A stretch of DNA of 64,000 bases, from NCBI GenBank assembly GCA_036265815.1, contig DATAOI010000092.1:30913-94912 (forward strand), given 5' to 3'. A model generated the notes under the pieces. That model was not told the DNA's origin. It ran no database searches and saw only the letters and a program-made list of their open reading frames with translations. Below are positions 31,189 through 41,039 of the stretch, piece by piece. The translations under genes were made by a program, and so were the position numbers. The first letter of the stretch is position 1, and each line of letters starts with the position of its first letter. The stretch is from Gemmatimonadales bacterium. Lineage in GTDB: Bacteria; Gemmatimonadota; Gemmatimonadetes; Gemmatimonadales; GWC2-71-9.

Positions 31189-32661
31189 ATGCCGAGCCTG
31201 CAACAGACGGTCAAAGACTGGACCATCCGACGAAAGATCCTCACCGCATTCGCCGCGGTGCTGGTGCTCGCTTCGGTCCTCGGATGGCAGGCGATCCGCG
31301 CCCTCGAGCGGATGAGCGGTCTGGGCGCCGAACCGGCCGTGGCCCAGCAGATCTTCCGCGACTCGCGCTCGGCCATCCTCCTCGTGCTGGCCGTCACCAT
31401 CGCGGCGGGGGTCGGGCTGGCCCTCGCGCTCGCCCGGCTGATCGCCGACCCGCTCACCAATCTCGGGGTCCTGGCAGAGCAGGTCTCCAAGGGCGACCTG
31501 ACCACCGATGTCCGTAGCCAGTCCCGGGACGAGATCGGCTGGCTGGAACACTCGATGCGGCAGATGGTGAAGAACCTGCGGGAGATCGCCACCCAGATCG
31601 CGGTCTCCTCCCGCACCGTCGCCACCTCGGCCGAAGAGATCTCGGCGTCCTCGACTCAGATGGCCAAGGGCGCGGAGATGCAGTCCAGCTCGACCGAGGA
31701 GACCTCGTCCACGATGGTGGAGATCGCGTCCCAGATGCAGCACCTGGCCCGGAGCGCGGAGGCGCTCGCGGCCAATGTGGACCAGACCTCCGCCTCCATT
31801 CAGGAGATGAGCGCCACGCTGGCGCAGACGGCCCAGAACGGGGAGGTGCTGCTGGGAGCGGTAGAGGAGGCCACCGGCACGCTCAGCACCATGATCCAGA
31901 ACGTGGGGGCGATCGCCGCACGGGTACACCAGGTGGACCAGGTGAGCCAGCAGTCGGTGGCCGACACCCGGCAGAACGGCGAGCGGCTGCAGGAGTCGAT
32001 CTCCTCGATCGGCGAGCGGTCCGACGAGATCGGGAAGATCGTGAAGGTGATCGAGGGAATCGCCGACCAGACCAACCTGCTGGCGCTCAACGCCGCGATC
32101 GAGGCGGCCCGGGCCGGCGACGCGGGGAAGGGGTTCGCCGTGGTGGCGGACGAAGTGCGCCGGCTGGCCGAGCGGTCGGTCCTGGCGACGCAGGAGATCG
32201 GCGGCGTGATCGAGACCGTGCAGAAGGACACCAAGCGCGCCGTCAGCCTGATGGAGCACGTGCTGGCCGGCATCGTGGAGTCGATCGGCAAGACCTCCGG
32301 CCTGGTGGCGGAGGTGGCTCGCGCCGCGGACGCGCAGGCCGCCGACGCCAAGACGGTGCTCGGCACGGTGGGGGAGATGTCGACGCTGGCCCGCCAGATC
32401 GCGGGATCGATCTCGGAGAATGCCGCGGGCGCCCAGGAGATCAGCGCCGCGTCACAGAAGATGAACCAGTTGACCCATCAGATGTCCGAAGCAGTGGCGG
32501 AGCAGCGGCGAGGAGGCGAGATGGTGGTCAAGGCAGTGGAGGCGATCGCGGTTGTGTCCCGGCAGAATCTGGTCGCGGTGGAGCAGATGAACGACGCTGC
32601 AAAGAGCTTGGCCGGCGAATCCGACGCGCTGCGCCAGCGCGTCGCCCTCTTCCAGGTCTGA
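31189..32661 (+). CDS. Methyl-accepting chemotaxis protein with minimal periplasmic part
   Basis: A 490-residue receptor. Two membrane spans (about 15-33 and 62-82) enclose only about 28 residues, too few for a periplasmic ligand domain. HAMP ([19 protein letters not shown]) is followed by a long methylation/signalling helix hairpin with the conserved tip [18 protein letters not shown] and [13 protein letters not shown]. There is no C-terminal CheR-tether pentapeptide. It likely senses a membrane or cytoplasmic state, or receives its signal from a partner such as the adjacent HEAT protein. Confidence 0.93.
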   Translation: MPSLQQTVKDWTIRRKILTAFAAVLVLASVLGWQAIRALERMSGLGAEPAVAQQIFRDSRSAILLVLAVTIAAGVGLALALARLIADPLTNLGVLAEQVSKGDLTTDVRSQSRDEIGWLEHSMRQMVKNLREIATQIAVSSRTVATSAEEISASSTQMAKGAEMQSSSTEETSSTMVEIASQMQHLARSAEALAANVDQTSASIQEMSATLAQTAQNGEVLLGAVEEATGTLSTMIQNVGAIAARVHQVDQVSQQSVADTRQNGERLQESISSIGERSDEIGKIVKVIEGIADQTNLLALNAAIEAARAGDAGKGFAVVADEVRRLAERSVLATQEIGGVIETVQKDTKRAVSLMEHVLAGIVESIGKTSGLVAEVARAADAQAADAKTVLGTVGEMSTLARQIAGSISENAAGAQEISAASQKMNQLTHQMSEAVAEQRRGGEMVVKAVEAIAVVSRQNLVAVEQMNDAAKSLAGESDALRQRVALFQV

Positions 32662-32669
32662 GACTTCGG

Positions 32670-34655
32670 ATGCCGACCCCAATGGAGCGTCTGGACCGGC
32701 TCGAGGCAGCCGCCAAAGGTCCAGACGCAGAGCACGCGATTCTCGCCGCGCTGGAAGACGAGACCCTCGCGGTCCGGGAGCGCGCCATCCGGCTGGCCGC
32801 CCGCTATGTCGAGCCGGCGGTCCTGGCCGAGCTGGTAGCGGATGGCGAGAACGCGGTGCGCCGGAACGCCGGGCTCGCCGCGCTGGAGCGCCAGGGGCCC
32901 TACGCGGTCCCCCACCTCACCAGCATGCTCGCCCGGGGCGACGCCGAGCTGGCGATGTTCGCCCTGCAGAGCCTCTCCCGGATCGGCGACGCGTCGGCCG
33001 GGTCCGCCATCTTGCCGCTGCTGCACCACCCCGATCTCAATGTGGCCCAGGCGGCGGTCGAGGCCGCCGGGCGGCTTCGGGTCCAGACCGCGGTGCCCCA
33101 CCTGATCATGCTGCTCGGCGGTGACCTCTGGCTACAGCTCGCCGCCATTGCTGCGCTGGGCGAGATCGGTGATACCCGGGCCGTCCGCCCACTCATGGCG
33201 CTGGTGCCCGACTCGGTGCTCGCCGAGCCCGCCGTGCAGGCCGTCCGGAGAATTGCGGCGCCCGAATCGCTGGAGCCGCTGCTGGTGCTGCTGCCCAAAG
33301 TGCGGGAACGGGCTCTCCGCGATCCGCTCCTGCTGGCGCTCGGCGTGGTGATCGAGCTGCACCCGGATCCGGCACCCGCGGCGATGCGGGCACGGGCCGA
33401 GCTGGGCGAGGCAGCGGAGGAGATGGTCGAGTATCTCAAGGGCATGGTGAGCCCGATCGCGATCGTCGACGACGGCGGCGAGGCCGAGAGCCTGTTCCGG
33501 GCGGCAACGGCGCTGGTGGCGGCGGCGGGGATCGAGGAGCTGGAGCCACCGCTGCTGGCTCGGCTCGCGATCGACGATGAGGCAGCGTGGATCGAAGGGC
33601 TCTTCCGCCGCTTCCCCGACGGAATCAGTGTCCGCATCGAGCAGCTGCTCGAGCAGCCCGACCCGGACGTCCGCTGCGGCGCCCTCCGGGTGGCCGCCTT
33701 CGGCGAAGGCGACCTCTCCCGGGTCATCGTCCAGCTGAGCGATTCTCACGCGCACGTTCGCGCCGCGGCCTGCCACGCGCTGGGCTACATCGGCCTGGAT
33801 GCGGTGGCACCGCTGCTGATCGAGCGGCTCCGGCGAGGCGAGACTCTGGAGCAGGCCGCGGCGGCCCAGGCGTTGGCGCAGTTGAGCGTCGAGGCGCTGG
33901 GCGAGCTGGATGACTGCCTCCAGCCGGACACGGACGAAGCCGTGGCGGCGCACGCGCTCGATGTCCTGTCGCGCCGCCCGGTCCAGGCTCTGGAGGCGCG
34001 GGTCGTGCGGCTCACCGAGTCGCGGAATCCGGTGGTGCGCGGCGCCGCCCTTCGCGCGGCGGCCCAGATTCCAGGCTCGGCGGTGGACGTGATCCTGCTT
34101 CGGGCCCTCGCCGACCGGCACGTGCCGATCCAGCGTCAGGCGCTGGAGCTGCTGGTGCACCGGGGCGGGGAGCGTTCCGTCGCCACCATGGTGGTGCTGC
34201 TCGGCACGGCCGACTCGCTTCGCTTCCACGTCATCCGCGCGCTGGGGCACTGCCGGGCGCCCAGCGCGGCGGAGCCGCTCAGGAGTCTCTATTCCCGCTG
34301 TGGGCCGCACGAGCAGCTGCAGGTCGTCTGGTCGCTCATCCGCATCGCCCCGCCCTGGATCACCAGCTTCCTCCGGGAACGGCTGGCCGAGCCCAGTCTG
34401 GAGATGCGGCGTGCCGCGGCTCAAGGTCTCTCGGAGGTGGCCGGAGTGGATCAGCTGCCGGTGCTCATCCCACTGGCCACCGACGCCGACTGGAACATCC
34501 GGAACGAGGCCGCCCGTGCACTCGGCCGGTTGGGCACGCCCGAGACGCGCGCGGTGCTCCTCACGCTGGTCCGCGACGTCGAGTCCGTGGTGGCGGCCAC
34601 CGCCCGGGCCTCCCTGGAGCTGCTGCCCCGACAGGTCTCGCGCATACCCGCATGA
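32670..34655 (+). CDS. HEAT-repeat protein of the chemosensory operon
   Basis: A 661-residue soluble alpha-solenoid. About 15-18 HEAT/PBS-lyase-like repeats cover nearly the whole length, for example AIRLAARYVEPAVLAELV, AAIAALGEIGDTRAVRPL and ACHALGYIGLDAVAPLL. No catalytic residues were seen. It lies between the receptor and cheR, 8 bases after one and overlapping the other by ATGA, so it is made with the signalling complex. Such scaffolds bind other proteins. I recall a HEAT-repeat partner in a Myxococcus alternative che system. Its binding target here is unknown. Confidence 0.87.
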   Translation: MPTPMERLDRLEAAAKGPDAEHAILAALEDETLAVRERAIRLAARYVEPAVLAELVADGENAVRRNAGLAALERQGPYAVPHLTSMLARGDAELAMFALQSLSRIGDASAGSAILPLLHHPDLNVAQAAVEAAGRLRVQTAVPHLIMLLGGDLWLQLAAIAALGEIGDTRAVRPLMALVPDSVLAEPAVQAVRRIAAPESLEPLLVLLPKVRERALRDPLLLALGVVIELHPDPAPAAMRARAELGEAAEEMVEYLKGMVSPIAIVDDGGEAESLFRAATALVAAAGIEELEPPLLARLAIDDEAAWIEGLFRRFPDGISVRIEQLLEQPDPDVRCGALRVAAFGEGDLSRVIVQLSDSHAHVRAAACHALGYIGLDAVAPLLIERLRRGETLEQAAAAQALAQLSVEALGELDDCLQPDTDEAVAAHALDVLSRRPVQALEARVVRLTESRNPVVRGAALRAAAQIPGSAVDVILLRALADRHVPIQRQALELLVHRGGERSVATMVVLLGTADSLRFHVIRALGHCRAPSAAEPLRSLYSRCGPHEQLQVVWSLIRIAPPWITSFLRERLAEPSLEMRRAAAQGLSEVAGVDQLPVLIPLATDADWNIRNEAARALGRLGTPETRAVLLTLVRDVESVVAATARASLELLPRQVSRIPA

Positions 34656-35485
34656 ACGGAGTCGATCCGGGCGACTTCAAGCTGCTCACTGATCTGATCC
34701 AGGAACGCTTCGGCCTCACCCTACAGGGCGTGCGGCAGGAGATCTTCGCCAGCCGGCTCGCGCCCCGGCTCCGCGAGCTGCACCTGGATTCACCCCGCGA
34801 CTACTACGAGTATCTCCGCTTCCATCCGGAGCGGGACGCCGAGTTCGCCAAGCTGCCCGCGATGGTGACCAACAACGAGACCTACTTCTTCCGCGAGCCG
34901 CACCAGTTCGACCTGCTGATCAAGCACGTACTTCCCGAGCGGCGGGACGCGCTCCGCGCCCGGCCGCTGCGCATCCTGTCGGCCGGCTGCTCGTCGGGCG
35001 AGGAGCCGTACTCCCTGGGGATGACCCTGCACGATGCCGGGCTGCCGCTCACCGGGATCAGCTGGGAGATCGACGCCTGCGATCTCAATCCCGATCGGAT
35101 CGCGAAGGCACGGGACGCGACCTACGAAGAGACCTCGCTTCGAGCCTGCGATCCCGATATGCGCCGCCGCTACTTCGTCGAGGACGGCCGGCGCTTTCAG
35201 GTAAAGCCGAGATATCGTGGCGGACTGCGCTTCTTTCAGGCCAACCTGCTTGCGCCAAACGGCCAGCTGGGCTGGGGCGTCTATGACGCCATCCTCTGCC
35301 GGAATCTGCTGATCTATTTCGGCGAGACGGCGTTCGACAGCGTGATCAAGCTGTTCGCCCGCTGCCTGCTGCCGGGGGGCTATCTGTTCCTGGGGCATTC
35401 CGAGTCCCTGATCGACCGGAGCACCGCGTTCGAGCCGGTGGTGATGGGCAGCGTCATCTATCGGAAGACGCCGGCGGGAACGTGA
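34652..35485 (+). CDS. cheR: Chemotaxis protein methyltransferase CheR
   Basis: A 277-residue SAM-dependent enzyme that methylates receptor glutamates. The N-terminal all-alpha domain has FKLLTDLIQERFGLTLQ, followed by TNNETYFFREPHQF, the SAM-binding SAGCSSGEEPYSLGM, DACDLNPDRI and DAILCRNLLIYF. There is no TPR tail. The start overlaps the HEAT gene stop (ATGA), and its own stop overlaps the cheB GTG. Confidence 0.94.
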   Translation: MNGVDPGDFKLLTDLIQERFGLTLQGVRQEIFASRLAPRLRELHLDSPRDYYEYLRFHPERDAEFAKLPAMVTNNETYFFREPHQFDLLIKHVLPERRDALRARPLRILSAGCSSGEEPYSLGMTLHDAGLPLTGISWEIDACDLNPDRIAKARDATYEETSLRACDPDMRRRYFVEDGRRFQVKPRYRGGLRFFQANLLAPNGQLGWGVYDAILCRNLLIYFGETAFDSVIKLFARCLLPGGYLFLGHSESLIDRSTAFEPVVMGSVIYRKTPAGT

Positions 35486-36570
35486 CCCGGATCTTCCTGG
35501 TCGACGACTCAGCCTTCGTGCGGCGCGCGCTCACCCGGGTGCTGGCCACCGAGCCCGGCTTCCGCGTGGTGGGCGAAGCCGCGTCGGGAGAAGAGGCGAT
35601 CGCCAAGGTTCCCTTGGCCGACCCGGACTTCGTGACTCTGGACGTGGGTCTGCCGGGCATGGACGGCCTCGCGGTCCTCGGGGCCCTGCTTCGGTGGAAG
35701 CCGTCGCTCAAGGTCGTCATGCTCTCGGCGCATACCCAGGCCGGCGCGGCCGCGACCCTCGCGGCGCTGGCGGGCGGAGCGGTGGACGTGATCGACAAGA
35801 CCCGGTTCAGCGTCATGGACCTGGAGATCCTGCGCCGGGAGGTGGTGGACCGGCTCAACGCGCTGGCCTCGACCGCGCGGCGCGCTGCCCGCCCGGCGGT
35901 CCCGGACGCGAGCGACACGCTGAGCGTGGCGGCCGAGGAGATCCGGCGCTGCGAGCTGTGCGTGATCGGCGCCTCCACCGGTGGTCCGGCCGCGGTGCAG
36001 CGCATCCTCCAGTCGGTGCCGACCCAGTTCCCCATGCCGATCGTGATCGTGCAGCACATGCCCCAGGGATTCACCGCGCCGTTCGCGCAGCGGCTCGACT
36101 CGCTCTGCCGTCTCCAGGTCGAGGAGGCGGTCGAGGGTGATCAGCTCCGGCCGGGCCGGGTAGTGATCGCGCAGGCGGGGCAGCATCTCAGGATAGGTCC
36201 CAACCTGGCCCTGACGCTCTCGCCCGATCCCCGCGACGCGAAGCACACGCCCAGCGTGGACGTGACGATGCGCTCGGCGGCACGGCTTCGGCCCGGCAGC
36301 GTCCTGGGCATTCTGCTCACCGGCATGGGTGAGGACGGGGCGGACGGGATGTGCGCGATTCGGAGCAGCGGGGGCCTCACCATCGCCGAAGCCGAGGCGA
36401 GCTGCGTCGTCTACGGCATGCCGCGGGCGGCCGTGCGCCGGGGCGGCGCCACCTGGGAGCTTCCGTTGCTGGAGATCGCGGACCTGCTCGCCGGGCTGGA
36501 GCCGCGGCGGGGGCGGACCGGCGAGACACTCGATATCCGGCGGAGATCGGCCCAGCCCGATATGTTTTGA
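35482..36570 (+). CDS. cheB: Chemotaxis protein methylesterase CheB
   Basis: A 362-residue enzyme that demethylates/deamidates receptors. The receiver has D54 in TLDVGLPGMDG, followed by an Ala/Arg linker. The esterase carries Ser in IGASTGGPAAV, His in VQHMPQGFTAP and Asp in GMGEDGADGM, forming the catalytic triad. The GTG start overlaps the cheR stop. Its presence with CheR shows the operon has a full adaptation module; no CheD or CheZ is present. Confidence 0.94.
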   Translation: MTRIFLVDDSAFVRRALTRVLATEPGFRVVGEAASGEEAIAKVPLADPDFVTLDVGLPGMDGLAVLGALLRWKPSLKVVMLSAHTQAGAAATLAALAGGAVDVIDKTRFSVMDLEILRREVVDRLNALASTARRAARPAVPDASDTLSVAAEEIRRCELCVIGASTGGPAAVQRILQSVPTQFPMPIVIVQHMPQGFTAPFAQRLDSLCRLQVEEAVEGDQLRPGRVVIAQAGQHLRIGPNLALTLSPDPRDAKHTPSVDVTMRSAARLRPGSVLGILLTGMGEDGADGMCAIRSSGGLTIAEAEASCVVYGMPRAAVRRGGATWELPLLEIADLLAGLEPRRGRTGETLDIRRRSAQPDMF

Positions 36571-36602
36571 GTGACCCACGGCTGTGCACTCTCGCTGTTG
36601 GA

Positions 36603-38648
36603 ATGTCCTCGATGACTCAGGTGGACGACACGCGTACCCGGGAGGCGCCCGGCGGTTGGATCCTGGTCGCGGACGCCAACCCCGACGCCCGCGAATACAT
36701 CACCCGGCTGCTCAGCCACCGGTGGAGCATCACCAGCGTGGCCGACGGGCGGGCCGCCCTCCAGGCGGCGCACGAGCAATCGCCCGATCTGATTATCAGC
36801 GATGTGAATACCCCGGGCCTCGATGGGATGGGCCTGTTGCGCACTCTCCGGACCGATCCGTTGCGGGCCCGTATTCCGGTGGTGCTGGTCTCCACTCGGG
36901 TCGGTGACCAGTCGCGGATCGAGGCGTTGGAGGCCGGGGCGGACGATTATCTGGTGCAGCCGTTCTCTGCCCGCGAGCTGGTGGCGCGAGTAGAATCGAC
37001 CATCGCGCTGGCACGGCTGCGGGAGCAGGGTGAGGCGGCAGCCCGGGTCAGCGAGGAACGCTACCGCGCGTTCATCGAGCAATCCTCCGAAGGGGTCTGG
37101 CGGATAGAGCTCGACCAGCCGGTGGCGGTGACCCTTTCGGCGGACGAGCAGATCGATCGCTTCTATGCCCATGGCCGGCTGGCCGAGTGCAATGACGCGA
37201 TGGCCCGCATGTACGGGTTCGAGCACGCGTCCGAGCTGGTCGGCACCGCCCTGGCGGACCTGGTGCCCCGGTCCGATCCCGCCAATCTCGCATTCCTGCA
37301 CGCCTTCATCGACGCCAACTACCGCCTGTACGACGCCGAGTCGCACGAGATCGATCGGCACGGGCAGGCGCGATACTTTCTGAACAACTTCGTCGGCATC
37401 CTGGATCAGGGACGCCTGGTACGCGCCTGGGGGACCCAGCGCGACGTGACCGACCGGAAAGTGGCCGAGGAGCGGCTGCTGCAGGCGCAGCGTATGGAGG
37501 CCGTGGGGCGTCTCGCTGGTGGGGTGGCCCACGAGGCCAACAATCAGATGTCCGTCATCCTGGGAAGTGTCGCCTTCCTGTTGGGCCGCGGCGATCTGCC
37601 GGACGAGGTGCGGGAGGACGTCGAGCAGATTCAACGGGCGGCCGAACGGACCGCCAGCGTCACCACTCAGCTCCTGGCCTTCAGCCGGCGCCAGGTGCTC
37701 CAGATTCAGTGGCTCGACCTCAACACGACCGTGGCGGGAATGGAGTCGACGCTCCGTCGGACCATGGGCGAAGAGGTCACTGTGGTGCTGCGGATCCAGG
37801 ACGTGTCCGGGAGCATCGTGGCCGATCCGGGCCAGCTGGAGCGGGCCCTGCTCAATCTGGCCTTGAACGCGCGCGACGCGATGCCCGGCGGCGGGCGTCT
37901 CACCATCGAGACCGGCACCATCGTGCTCACCGAGGCGTACGCCCGGCTCAAACCCGGCGTGGCGATTCAACCCGGGGCCTACGCGGTGCTCGCCGTGAGC
38001 GATACTGGACACGGCATGGATCGGGAGACGCTGGCCCAGGCGTTCGAGCCGTTCTTCACGACCAAGGGCCTGGGCAAAGGCACCGGACTCGGCCTCTCGA
38101 CGGTCTATGGCTTCGTGAAGCAGTCGGACGGGTACGTCTGGGCCTACAGCGAGCCGGGGCAGGGCACAGTGGTGAAGGTCTATCTGCCGCTGGTGGACCT
38201 CCCGACAGAAGCCGGCGCTCCAGCTCGGTCCATCGCGCCGCCGGCCGTCATCGGGCGGACGGTGCTTGTAGTGGAGGACGAGCCGCAGGTGCGTCGAATG
38301 GCGGCGCGAGCGCTCGCCCAGGCCGGCCACCGGGTGTTGGAGGCGGCCGACGGCCGGGATGCCATCAGCCTGCTGGCCCGGGCCGGGCAGGGAATCGACC
38401 TGGTGCTCACCGATGTTGCGATGCCTGGGATGAGCGGGCGCGAGCTGGCGGAGCGGCTGCGGGAGGCGCGGCCCGACGTGCGGGTGATATTCATGAGCGG
38501 CTACGCCGACGACGAGATCGTGCGGCGGGGCCTGCTGGATCCGGAACAGCCGTTCATCCAGAAGCCGTTCACTCCGGCGGTCCTTGTCCAGCGGGTGGCC
38601 GAGCTCACGGAACAGTGGCTGCCTGCCTCCTCGCCTCCGATCCCTTAG
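36603..38648 (+). CDS. Hybrid histidine kinase REC-PAS-HisKA-HATPase-REC
   Basis: A 681-residue soluble kinase. The first receiver has ILVADANPDARE and D67 in ISDVNTPGLDG. A PAS region (YRAFIEQSSEGVWRI, then MARMYGFEHASEL) follows. HisKA has H310 in GGVAHEANNQMS, the ATPase GLGLSTVYGFV, and the C-terminal receiver D604 in LTDVAMPGMSG. Its layout matches the minus-strand kinase at 5608, so the two are probably related. It lies 32 bases after cheB and may feed a second signal into, or read out of, the che system. ATG 36612 is an alternative start. Confidence 0.9.
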   Translation: MSSMTQVDDTRTREAPGGWILVADANPDAREYITRLLSHRWSITSVADGRAALQAAHEQSPDLIISDVNTPGLDGMGLLRTLRTDPLRARIPVVLVSTRVGDQSRIEALEAGADDYLVQPFSARELVARVESTIALARLREQGEAAARVSEERYRAFIEQSSEGVWRIELDQPVAVTLSADEQIDRFYAHGRLAECNDAMARMYGFEHASELVGTALADLVPRSDPANLAFLHAFIDANYRLYDAESHEIDRHGQARYFLNNFVGILDQGRLVRAWGTQRDVTDRKVAEERLLQAQRMEAVGRLAGGVAHEANNQMSVILGSVAFLLGRGDLPDEVREDVEQIQRAAERTASVTTQLLAFSRRQVLQIQWLDLNTTVAGMESTLRRTMGEEVTVVLRIQDVSGSIVADPGQLERALLNLALNARDAMPGGGRLTIETGTIVLTEAYARLKPGVAIQPGAYAVLAVSDTGHGMDRETLAQAFEPFFTTKGLGKGTGLGLSTVYGFVKQSDGYVWAYSEPGQGTVVKVYLPLVDLPTEAGAPARSIAPPAVIGRTVLVVEDEPQVRRMAARALAQAGHRVLEAADGRDAISLLARAGQGIDLVLTDVAMPGMSGRELAERLREARPDVRVIFMSGYADDEIVRRGLLDPEQPFIQKPFTPAVLVQRVAELTEQWLPASSPPIP

Positions 38649-38899
38649 AAACGAAAGCGGGGCAGCCAGCCCCAGCCCCACTCCAACGTTGCCGGCCACA
38701 ACACGAACACCCAGAAGCCGAACGCGGCCAGCGGCAGGGCGAAGGCGAACGCCACGTCGGTAGGATCGCGCGGGGCCGAGCCCTGGGTCTCCCGTCCGCC
38801 GAAGAGGACCGGCGCCGTGGCCAGGTACCAGCCGACCAGCCAGAGCGGCCAGGCCGATGCGTGGGGGCGGGGTCCCGCCACACCAAGGCTGGTGCGCAT
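38645..38899 (-). CDS. 84-residue two-span membrane protein
   Basis: Starts MRTSLGVAGPRPHASAW, with two hydrophobic segments (about 17-33 and 50-69) separated by GGRETQGSAPRDPTD, and ends WGWGWLPRFRF. GGAG lies 6 bases before the ATG. It follows the DUF2723 gene by 14 bases on the same strand, so it is probably co-transcribed with it. Its 3' end overlaps the convergent hybrid kinase gene by 4 bases. Function unknown. Confidence 0.6.
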   Translation of the reverse strand: MRTSLGVAGPRPHASAWPLWLVGWYLATAPVLFGGRETQGSAPRDPTDVAFAFALPLAAFGFWVFVLWPATLEWGWGWLPRFRF

Positions 38900-38913
38900 G
38901 GGCCGCTCCGCTA

Positions 38914-41028
38914 CTAGGGCGCCAGCCCCCGGTTGAGCTCCGAGGTGACCCGCCGCGCCACCGAATCCGATCTCACCGCGAGCGCGGTGTCTCCCGCCGC
39001 CTCGAACGCCCGTGCCGCGCCGCCGTACACCACCGAATAGAGCTGAAGGATCGAGCCCGAGGGCTGGTCCACCCAGCCGCGGGGCCGGTCGCGCGCGGCG
39101 GTCTGCCAGTGATACACGCCCCACAGGAGCGCCTTGGTTCTCGGCAGGTTGAGGTAGCCGAGCCCGGTGCTGAGAACCACCGAGTCGCTCGCGGTGACCG
39201 GGGTCGGCATCAGCTTCCGCACGAACCCGTGGGTGACGAGGTAGGCGCTCAGACCGAGCGTCTGGTCGGGGTAGCCCCCGTCGCTCCAGCTGAAGAAGAC
39301 CGGCCGCTTGCCCATGTTGTCGCGAATGAGAAAGATCGTGGCCAGGTCCTGCCGCAGCAGGACGTCCTGCCCGAACCGAATCTGCAGACTGTCGAAGGTG
39401 ATCCCGCCGTTGGCCGGGACCTGCATCGCCTCGGGGAGGCTGTCGACCTCCGGCTGGGTGAGCTTGAGCACCGGCGTGGTGGGCCGGGGCGGCACCGGGA
39501 AGCGCTTCCACAGGGCGGCCGCGCGAGACGGGTCGAAGGGAGGGGTCTCCCTCCGCCGCAGCTGCCGCAGGTGCCACTCGGTGTTCATGAGCGACAGGTT
39601 GGCCAGCGTCACGTCGGGCCGGATCCCCTCCACTTCCTGAGCGTACCACAGCGGGAAGGTGTCGTTGTCGCCCGCCGTGATCAGGATGCCGTAGGGCTCG
39701 ACCGACTGAAGAATGTCGTAAGCGAAGTCGCGCGCCATCGTCTCGTGGGCGCGGCTGGCCGTGATGTGATTGCCGGCCAGGGGAATGAAGGCGAGCGCCA
39801 GCACCGGGCTCGCGGCCAGCCAGCGGTTGAGCTCGGTGCCCCGGCCGCGCAGGGAATCGACGATGCCCTGCATGAGCGCCCCCAGTCCGCAGGCCACGAA
39901 GGCACCGAACACGGCGAAGGAGCCGATGAAGAAATAGTCGCGCTCGCGGACCTCGCGGGGGAGTGACGCTTGGTCGGGGTACTGGGAGAAGCCGTACTTG
40001 AAGTTCATGTAGTACACCAGGCCCACCGACAGCGTCCCGAGCAGCGCCAGTCCGGCGATACCGGCGCGCCGATCGGACTTCCACAGCGCCCAGAGCCCGC
40101 TCAAGCCCAGCACGGTGAACAGTGCCGTCGCCACGCTGGCGAATCGCCCCCAGTCCCGGGCAAACTGCCAGGAGAAGTATTGCCAGAAGTTGCCCAGCTG
40201 GGCCGCAAAGCTGGCCTGCCGCTGGTCCAGCGCAGGCTTGCCGTATTGCACCCGGTTGAGCACGTCACTCAGCGCATGGCTGAAGAAGCCGACGGGCTCT
40301 CCCTCGTTGATCGGCGGGTACTGCGCGGCCCGGAGCGGCAGCCAGAGATAGTTGAGCGAGATTCCGACCACCGCCGCCACGGCCACGCCGATGAGTACCG
40401 GCGGCCGGGTGAGCACGCGCCAATCGGTCCAGAGGACGTAGACCACCAGTGCCGGGACCGCCAACAGACCCATCAGGTGGTTGGTGGAGGTGAGCGCGAG
40501 CACGTAGGCGATGAGCACCAGCCAGCGGTCGCGGTGGGGGCCGGGGGCATCGTCGCCCCAGCGCACCACCAGCCACATGACCAGCGCGATCGAGAAGAGC
40601 GAGACGGTGTACACCTTCTCGTTCACGGTCGACTGGTTCCAGACCGACCACGACGTGGCGCCCACCAGGACTCCGCCGAAGGCCGCCGCGTAGCGCGCCG
40701 GCCGGTGCGCCACGATCCCCCGCAGCCACCGCTCGGCGACGAGGAACCAGAAGCCGGCCGCGCCGGCGCTGGTGACGGCCGCGAACAGGTTGATCCGCTC
40801 CGCGTAGGACTTCGCGAGCGGGAGCAGGCCCCAGGTATGCGCCAGGATGGTGAACAGCGGGTTGCCCGGCGGGTGGGGGATGCCGAGCACCTTGGCGGCG
40901 GCGATGTACTCCGAAGTATCCCAGAACGCCGTGGTCGGCGCCAGCGTCAGGATGTACACCAGGAAGACCAGGACGAAGGTGCCGGTCGCCCAGAGGTACG
41001 GTGGGCGGTCCTGCGAGTCGGGTGTCAT
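38914..41028 (-). CDS. DUF2723-family membrane glycosyltransferase-like protein
   Basis: A 704-residue protein. About ten N-terminal membrane spans include the family signature AFWDTSEYIAAAKVLG followed by HPPGNPLF, where the acidic pair is the presumed catalytic site of a GT-C-type fold. A soluble C-terminal half contains ITAGDNDTFPLWYAQEVEG. DUF2723/TMEM260-type proteins transfer mannose or other sugars from lipid carriers to proteins. The substrate is unknown here. It starts 11 bases after purH and may share its transcript by chance of packing. Confidence 0.85.
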   Translation of the reverse strand: MTPDSQDRPPYLWATGTFVLVFLVYILTLAPTTAFWDTSEYIAAAKVLGIPHPPGNPLFTILAHTWGLLPLAKSYAERINLFAAVTSAGAAGFWFLVAERWLRGIVAHRPARYAAAFGGVLVGATSWSVWNQSTVNEKVYTVSLFSIALVMWLVVRWGDDAPGPHRDRWLVLIAYVLALTSTNHLMGLLAVPALVVYVLWTDWRVLTRPPVLIGVAVAAVVGISLNYLWLPLRAAQYPPINEGEPVGFFSHALSDVLNRVQYGKPALDQRQASFAAQLGNFWQYFSWQFARDWGRFASVATALFTVLGLSGLWALWKSDRRAGIAGLALLGTLSVGLVYYMNFKYGFSQYPDQASLPREVRERDYFFIGSFAVFGAFVACGLGALMQGIVDSLRGRGTELNRWLAASPVLALAFIPLAGNHITASRAHETMARDFAYDILQSVEPYGILITAGDNDTFPLWYAQEVEGIRPDVTLANLSLMNTEWHLRQLRRRETPPFDPSRAAALWKRFPVPPRPTTPVLKLTQPEVDSLPEAMQVPANGGITFDSLQIRFGQDVLLRQDLATIFLIRDNMGKRPVFFSWSDGGYPDQTLGLSAYLVTHGFVRKLMPTPVTASDSVVLSTGLGYLNLPRTKALLWGVYHWQTAARDRPRGWVDQPSGSILQLYSVVYGGAARAFEAAGDTALAVRSDSVARRVTSELNRGLAP

Positions 41029-41039
41029 AGGCTCGGTGG

